64,000 nucleotides of DNA from Microbacterium sp. cf332 (GTDB lineage: Bacteria > Actinomycetota > Actinomycetes > Actinomycetales > Microbacteriaceae), in assembly GCF_900102175.1 (NCBI RefSeq), contig NZ_FNKN01000001.1, forward strand, positions 1,302,001 to 1,366,000, in the 5' to 3' direction. A program made the position numbers and the translations under genes. Shown one piece after another: positions 60,645 through 64,000 of this stretch (position 1 is the first letter of the stretch; each line of letters begins with the position of its first letter). A model generated the notes under the pieces. The model saw only the letters and a program-made list of their open reading frames with translations. It searched no databases and was not told the origin of the DNA.

Positions 60645-61566
60645 AGAACACCCACAGCTTCGAGAGAGCGAAGTTCACGGCGGTGAAGCCCGCGATGATG
60701 GCCACCAGCAGCCAGGCCATGGCCGAGGCGTAGCCCATGTCGAACGCGGTGAACCCCTTCTGGTAGAGGTACAGCGTGTAGAACAGCGTCGAGTCGGAGG
60801 GCCCGCCCGATCCGTTCGAGATGATGAAGGCCTGCGTGAAGGCCTGGAACGCGCCGATCATGGACAGCACCAGGTTGAAGAACACGATCGGGCTCAGCAG
60901 CGGGAGCGTGATCGAGAAGAACTGCCGGGCCGGCCCCGCGCCGTCCATCGCCGCGGCCTCGTAGTACATCACCGGGATCTGGCGCAGGCCCGCGAGGAAG
61001 ATGACCATGGGTGCGCCGAAGCCCCATACGCTCAACAGGATGATGGTCGACAGCGCCGTGTCGGGGTTGGAGATCCAGCCGGGGCCTTCGATGCCGAAGA
61101 TCGCGAGGAACTGGTTCACTAGTCCGTCGACACCGAAGATCTGCTTCCAGAGGATCGCGACGGCCACGGACGAGCCGAGCAGCGAGGGCAGGTAGAACAT
61201 CGAACGGTAGAAGGCGAGGCCGCGCAGACCCTTGTCGAGCAGCAGCGCGATGCCCAGGGCCGCGCCCATGGCGAGGGGCACGCCGACGAGGACGTACACG
61301 AAGGTGACGCCGAGCGACGCCGCGAGCCGCGGGTCCTGCGCCATGCGCACGTAGTTGTCGATGCCGATGAACTCGGGAGCGTTGAACAGGTCGTACTTGG
61401 TGAACGACAGATAGAGGGATGCCGCGATCGGCAGCACCGTGACGAGCACGAGCCCGAGCAGCCACGGGGCGAGGAAGACCATCGCCGCCTTCGTGTCGCG
61501 CGGTTTCTCCCGCGCAGCCCGCCCTGCGGGACGCCGCAGCCGGGACAGCTCGCCGATGGCGCTCAT
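60634..61566 (-). CDS. Carbohydrate ABC transporter permease (MalF-type), third importer
   Basis: A 310-residue permease with first span AMVFLAPWLLGLVLVTVLPIAASLYLSF, EAA loop MYYEAAAMDGAGPARQFFSITLPLL and a C-terminal SKLWVFYDD. It is first in a two-gene unit divergent from a hydrolase gene. The shared gap contains a perfect 16-bp LacI-type operator. Confidence 0.92.
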   Translation of the reverse strand: MSAIGELSRLRRPAGRAAREKPRDTKAAMVFLAPWLLGLVLVTVLPIAASLYLSFTKYDLFNAPEFIGIDNYVRMAQDPRLAASLGVTFVYVLVGVPLAMGAALGIALLLDKGLRGLAFYRSMFYLPSLLGSSVAVAILWKQIFGVDGLVNQFLAIFGIEGPGWISNPDTALSTIILLSVWGFGAPMVIFLAGLRQIPVMYYEAAAMDGAGPARQFFSITLPLLSPIVFFNLVLSMIGAFQAFTQAFIISNGSGGPSDSTLFYTLYLYQKGFTAFDMGYASAMAWLLVAIIAGFTAVNFALSKLWVFYDD

Positions 61567-61618
61567 CCGGTCCTCCTCGACACATCCATCGCTTCGTCGT
61601 CGAGCGATGCACCGCGCT

Positions 61619-61646
61619 CAGAAAGCGCTTTCTGTGAAGATACACT
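61619..61646. promoter_or_regulatory. Perfect 16-bp LacI-type operator in the permease/hydrolase divergent promoter
   Basis: CAGAAAGCGCTTTCTG (61619-61634) is a perfect palindrome. A plus-strand -10 TACACT is at 61641-61646, and a minus-strand TATCTT (61642-61637) overlaps it, so one bound repressor could block both directions. Confidence 0.7.
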
Positions 61647-61688
61647 ATCGGCGAGGACGCACAAGCGTCCCGCTCGATCGGAGCCACG

Positions 61689-62846
61689 ATGACGTCGCCT
61701 GACCCCTCCCCCGCTGTCTCCCGGACCGATGATGCGGACCGGCCGGCACGACCCCTCGGACCGCTCGCGCGCTACGGCGACTGGCCGGCCTACCTCGCGG
61801 AGACCGCGCCGCACGAACCCGGCGACGAACGGGGCGACGCGCTCGCGCGGACGCTGGGGGCGCGGCGGCCGGTCGTCGTCGACATCCGCGTCGAGCGCAC
61901 GTGGACGACGGGCGGCGTCGACGGCGCGGAATTGAGCTGGCAGCTCCCCTACGGCCCGCGGACCCGCGCCTGGATGCTGCGTCCCGCGGGCGTCCGCGAC
62001 CCGCTGCCCGGCCTCCTCGCCCTGCACTGCCACGGCGGCGTCCGCTCGGTCGGCGCCGAACAGCTGCTCGAGACCGATCGCGCTCCGCATCCCACCGCCG
62101 CGCGGCTGCGCCGCGACATCTACGACGGGCGGGCGCCGGCGAACGACCTCGCCCGCGCTGGCTTCGCGGTCCTCGCGCACGACACGTTCTCGTGGGGCAG
62201 CCGCGCGTTCGATCTGTCGCGGCCGACACCCCGTCTCGCCGAGCACATGGCGGCCCGCGAGGCGCTGTGGCGCGAGCGGGGCGAGGAGCCGGACGACCAC
62301 GACCGGTTCGACGCGTTCTCGACGCTCCATGAGGACTCGTTGGCGAAGGCCGCCGGCATGCTGGGCACGAGTCTCGCCGGAGCCGTCGCGAGCGACGACC
62401 TCGCGGCGCTCGACGTGCTGGCCGGGATGCCGGGGGTCGACGCGGCACGTCTCGGCGCGTTCGGCCTCTCGGGCGGCGGCGGACGCGCCGTGCTCGCGGC
62501 GGCGCTCGACCGACGCGTGTCGGCGACCGTGGTCACGTGCATGATGGCCACGTTCGCGTCGCTCGTCCCCGCCGAGATCGACACCCATTCGTGGCTGCTG
62601 CACAGCCCCGGCATCCGCTCGGTCGGCGACTGGCCCGATCTCGCCCGCCCCGGCACCGGCCAGACGGCGCTCGTGCAGTACGGCCGCCGCGATCCGCTGT
62701 TCCCGCCCGAGGGGATGCGGGCGGCGGACGCGGCGCTCGCCGAATCGCCGGGCTACACCGGATCGTTCCACGACGCGGGGCACGTGTCGTCGGGCTCGAT
62801 GCAGGACGAGGCGCGCGCGTTCCTCGCCGGACGACTGCGCGCGTGA
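61689..62846 (+). CDS. Alpha/beta hydrolase (dienelactone hydrolase/acetyl esterase-like)
   Basis: A 385-residue alpha/beta hydrolase. The nucleophile elbow GAFGLSGGGG gives Ser261. The oxyanion region is LLALHCHGG, with downstream candidates Asp in GRRDPLFPPEG and His in HDAGHVSSG completing the triad. Size and context in a sugar-importer cluster suggest deacylation of imported sugars, similar to YtaP-type or acetylxylan esterase-like proteins (inference). It shares an operator-containing divergent promoter with the permeases. Confidence 0.8.
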   Translation: MTSPDPSPAVSRTDDADRPARPLGPLARYGDWPAYLAETAPHEPGDERGDALARTLGARRPVVVDIRVERTWTTGGVDGAELSWQLPYGPRTRAWMLRPAGVRDPLPGLLALHCHGGVRSVGAEQLLETDRAPHPTAARLRRDIYDGRAPANDLARAGFAVLAHDTFSWGSRAFDLSRPTPRLAEHMAAREALWRERGEEPDDHDRFDAFSTLHEDSLAKAAGMLGTSLAGAVASDDLAALDVLAGMPGVDAARLGAFGLSGGGGRAVLAAALDRRVSATVVTCMMATFASLVPAEIDTHSWLLHSPGIRSVGDWPDLARPGTGQTALVQYGRRDPLFPPEGMRAADAALAESPGYTGSFHDAGHVSSGSMQDEARAFLAGRLRA

Positions 62847-62863
62847 GAGCCGTCGGCGCGTCG

Positions 62864-62892
62864 TTGACATTGCCGGTGGCGAGCGTTAACGT
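62864..62892 (+). promoter_or_regulatory. Consensus promoter of the terminal binding-protein gene
   Basis: TTGACA (62864-62869), 17 bases, TAACGT (62887-62892), the best -35 in the window. Predicted start near 62899, at the first of two operator-like sites. Confidence 0.75.
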
Positions 62893-62898
62893 CCGTCA

Positions 62899-62945
62899 GT
62901 AAGCGTTTTCTCACGGTCGAGGGACGCTGTAGAGAAAACGCTTCC
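62899..62945 (+). promoter_or_regulatory. Paired inverted operators upstream of the terminal binding-protein gene
   Basis: AAGCGTTTTCTC (62901-62912) and GAGAAAACGCTT (62932-62943) are perfect inverted copies with centres 31 bases apart (three helical turns). Each is an imperfect LacI-type site. On RNA they could also form a 12-bp stem. Confidence 0.6.
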
Positions 62946-62998
62946 GCGGATCGTCGACGTCGACTGTCCGCGCGGCACCCGCCCGAGAGGACCCTCCC

Positions 62999-64000
62999 AT
63001 GAACAACCGACGACTCCTCGCCCTCGCCGCCGCCGGCGTCGCGATCGCCGTCTCGCTCTCCGGCTGCGCCGCCGGTGACGGCGCCGGATCCGACGAGCAG
63101 ATCACCCTGCGCTTCGCCTGGTGGGGAAGCGACGAGCTCAACGCGATCAAAGACGAGCAGATCGCGCTCTTCGAGAAGGCGCATCCGAACATCACCGTCG
63201 CGGGCGAGCCCAGCGAGTACAACGGCTACTACGACAAGCTCGCGACCCAGGTCGCCGGAGGCGGCGCACCCGACGCCCTGCAGATCACCTACGACGCCCT
63301 CCCCCTGTACGTGGCGAAGAACGCCATCGCCGACATCTCCTCCGACGTCGACCAGGACTCGTTCACGCCCGGGTCGCTCGACGCGGGCGTCATCGACGGC
63401 AAGCTCTACGCGCTGCCGACCGGTGTCGGATCGCGCGGCATCATCGTCAACCCCGCGGTGTTCGAGGCGGCCGGAGTCGCGCTGCCCGACGACTCCGACT
63501 GGACCTGGGACGACTACATCGACATCGCCACGCAGATCTCCGAGAAGGGCGGCGACGGGGTCTACGGCTCCGCGCAGATCGCGAACGACCAGTCCCTCAT
63601 GGCGTTCGCCCGCCAGCGCGGCGAGGACCTGTACACCGCGGACGGCGAGTTCGGCGTGAGCGAGGACACCGCCGAGCAGTTCTTCACCTTCGCGAAGGAG
63701 CTCCAGTCGAGCGGCGGTTCGCCCGACGCGTCGACGGCGGCCGAGGACGCGTCCGCATCGCTCGAGCAGAGCCTGATGGGCCAAGGGAAGATCGGCATGA
63801 CGTTCGCGCCGCTCAACTTCATCAGCATCTACGCGACGGCATCCGGCCAGGATCTGCAGATCCTGAACGTCCCCGGAGACAGCGCCGGCAAGGTGGGCCT
63901 GGTGATCCAGCCGACGGTCCAGTACGCCGTCTCGTCGAAGTCGAAGCACCCCCGCGAGGCAGCCATGCTCATCGACTTCCTGCTGAACAGCGACGAGGCC
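62999..64000 (+). CDS. Solute-binding lipoprotein of the third importer (3' end outside window)
   Basis: 334 residues are visible and the frame is open at the window edge. A signal peptide ends in lipobox SLSGCAAG (cysteine near 23). The mature protein starts ITLRFAWWGSDELNAIKDEQI and has LATQVAGGGAPDALQITYD, GKLYALPTGVGSRGIIVNPAVFEAAG and MGQGKIGMTFAPLNF, typical of CUT1 sugar-binding proteins of about 420 residues. GAGAGGA precedes the ATG. It most likely serves the permeases at 59727-61566. Confidence 0.92.
   Translation, partial: MNNRRLLALAAAGVAIAVSLSGCAAGDGAGSDEQITLRFAWWGSDELNAIKDEQIALFEKAHPNITVAGEPSEYNGYYDKLATQVAGGGAPDALQITYDALPLYVAKNAIADISSDVDQDSFTPGSLDAGVIDGKLYALPTGVGSRGIIVNPAVFEAAGVALPDDSDWTWDDYIDIATQISEKGGDGVYGSAQIANDQSLMAFARQRGEDLYTADGEFGVSEDTAEQFFTFAKELQSSGGSPDASTAAEDASASLEQSLMGQGKIGMTFAPLNFISIYATASGQDLQILNVPGDSAGKVGLVIQPTVQYAVSSKSKHPREAAMLIDFLLNSDEA

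Overview
The window reads as a chromosomal segment of a high-GC actinobacterium. The G+C-rich third codon positions, GTG starts, many 4-base ATGA/GTGA gene overlaps, the gene repertoire and frequent leaderless-type promoters point to Microbacteriaceae, most likely a Microbacterium-like soil or plant organism. No rRNA, CRISPR array, integrase, transposase gene or phage gene was seen.

Left part (1-24.9 kb), mostly housekeeping: the end of a secreted beta-sandwich repeat protein, a Rossmann epimerase-like protein, a D-amino-acid deaminase-like PLP enzyme, tRNA-Ser(GCT), an LCP cell-wall ligase, a LuxR-type regulator convergent with recQ, a membrane O-acyltransferase with an SGNH domain, tRNA-Ser(TGA), a HAD phosphatase coupled to serS, a lipid kinase, a DNA photolyase, a flavin monooxygenase, a PLP decarboxylase, pheA, an EamA exporter divergent from its LysR regulator, phosphoglucomutase, and a MarR repressor divergent from a quinone-oxidoreductase-like gene with two clear palindromic operators.

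Middle (24.9-41.0 kb): a uronate-polysaccharide utilisation locus. An 11-gene minus-strand operon (36200 to 24905) holds a DUF2264 protein, a sugar ABC importer, a DUF624/YesL protein, a GH88 unsaturated glucuronyl hydrolase, an FAH-family enzyme, KduD, KduI, KDG kinase and KDPG aldolase. Oligouronides would be imported, cleaved and carried to pyruvate plus glyceraldehyde-3-phosphate. Divergently, a heparinase II/III-like lyase, a DeoR-HTH/LacI-sensor hybrid regulator and an acyltransferase-helical domain fusion form a second operon. The two operons appear to share one palindromic -35 hexamer.

Right part (41.0-64 kb): a sugar catabolism region apparently tied together by LacI-type operators (AAGCGCTT or AAACGTTT core). 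It has a Gfo/Idh-DUF993-isomerase cluster with a LacI repressor and glycerate kinase, an arabinose-type importer operon with two paralogous binding proteins and a GH51 arabinofuranosidase, a GH43-like protein, an ABC exporter half-transporter, a Gfo/Idh-DUF6807 fusion, and a third importer whose binding-protein gene runs off the window end. None of the three importers has its own ATPase, so a shared MsmK/MsiK-type ATPase elsewhere is implied.

Intergenic DNA carries at least two interspersed palindromic repeat families. One is a GC-rich element of about 75-90 bp that always sits between convergent genes and ends at a stop codon. The other is an element of about 60 bp bounded by GTCGACTCGCCA-type inverted arms. 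A third 85-bp element of similar design occurs once.
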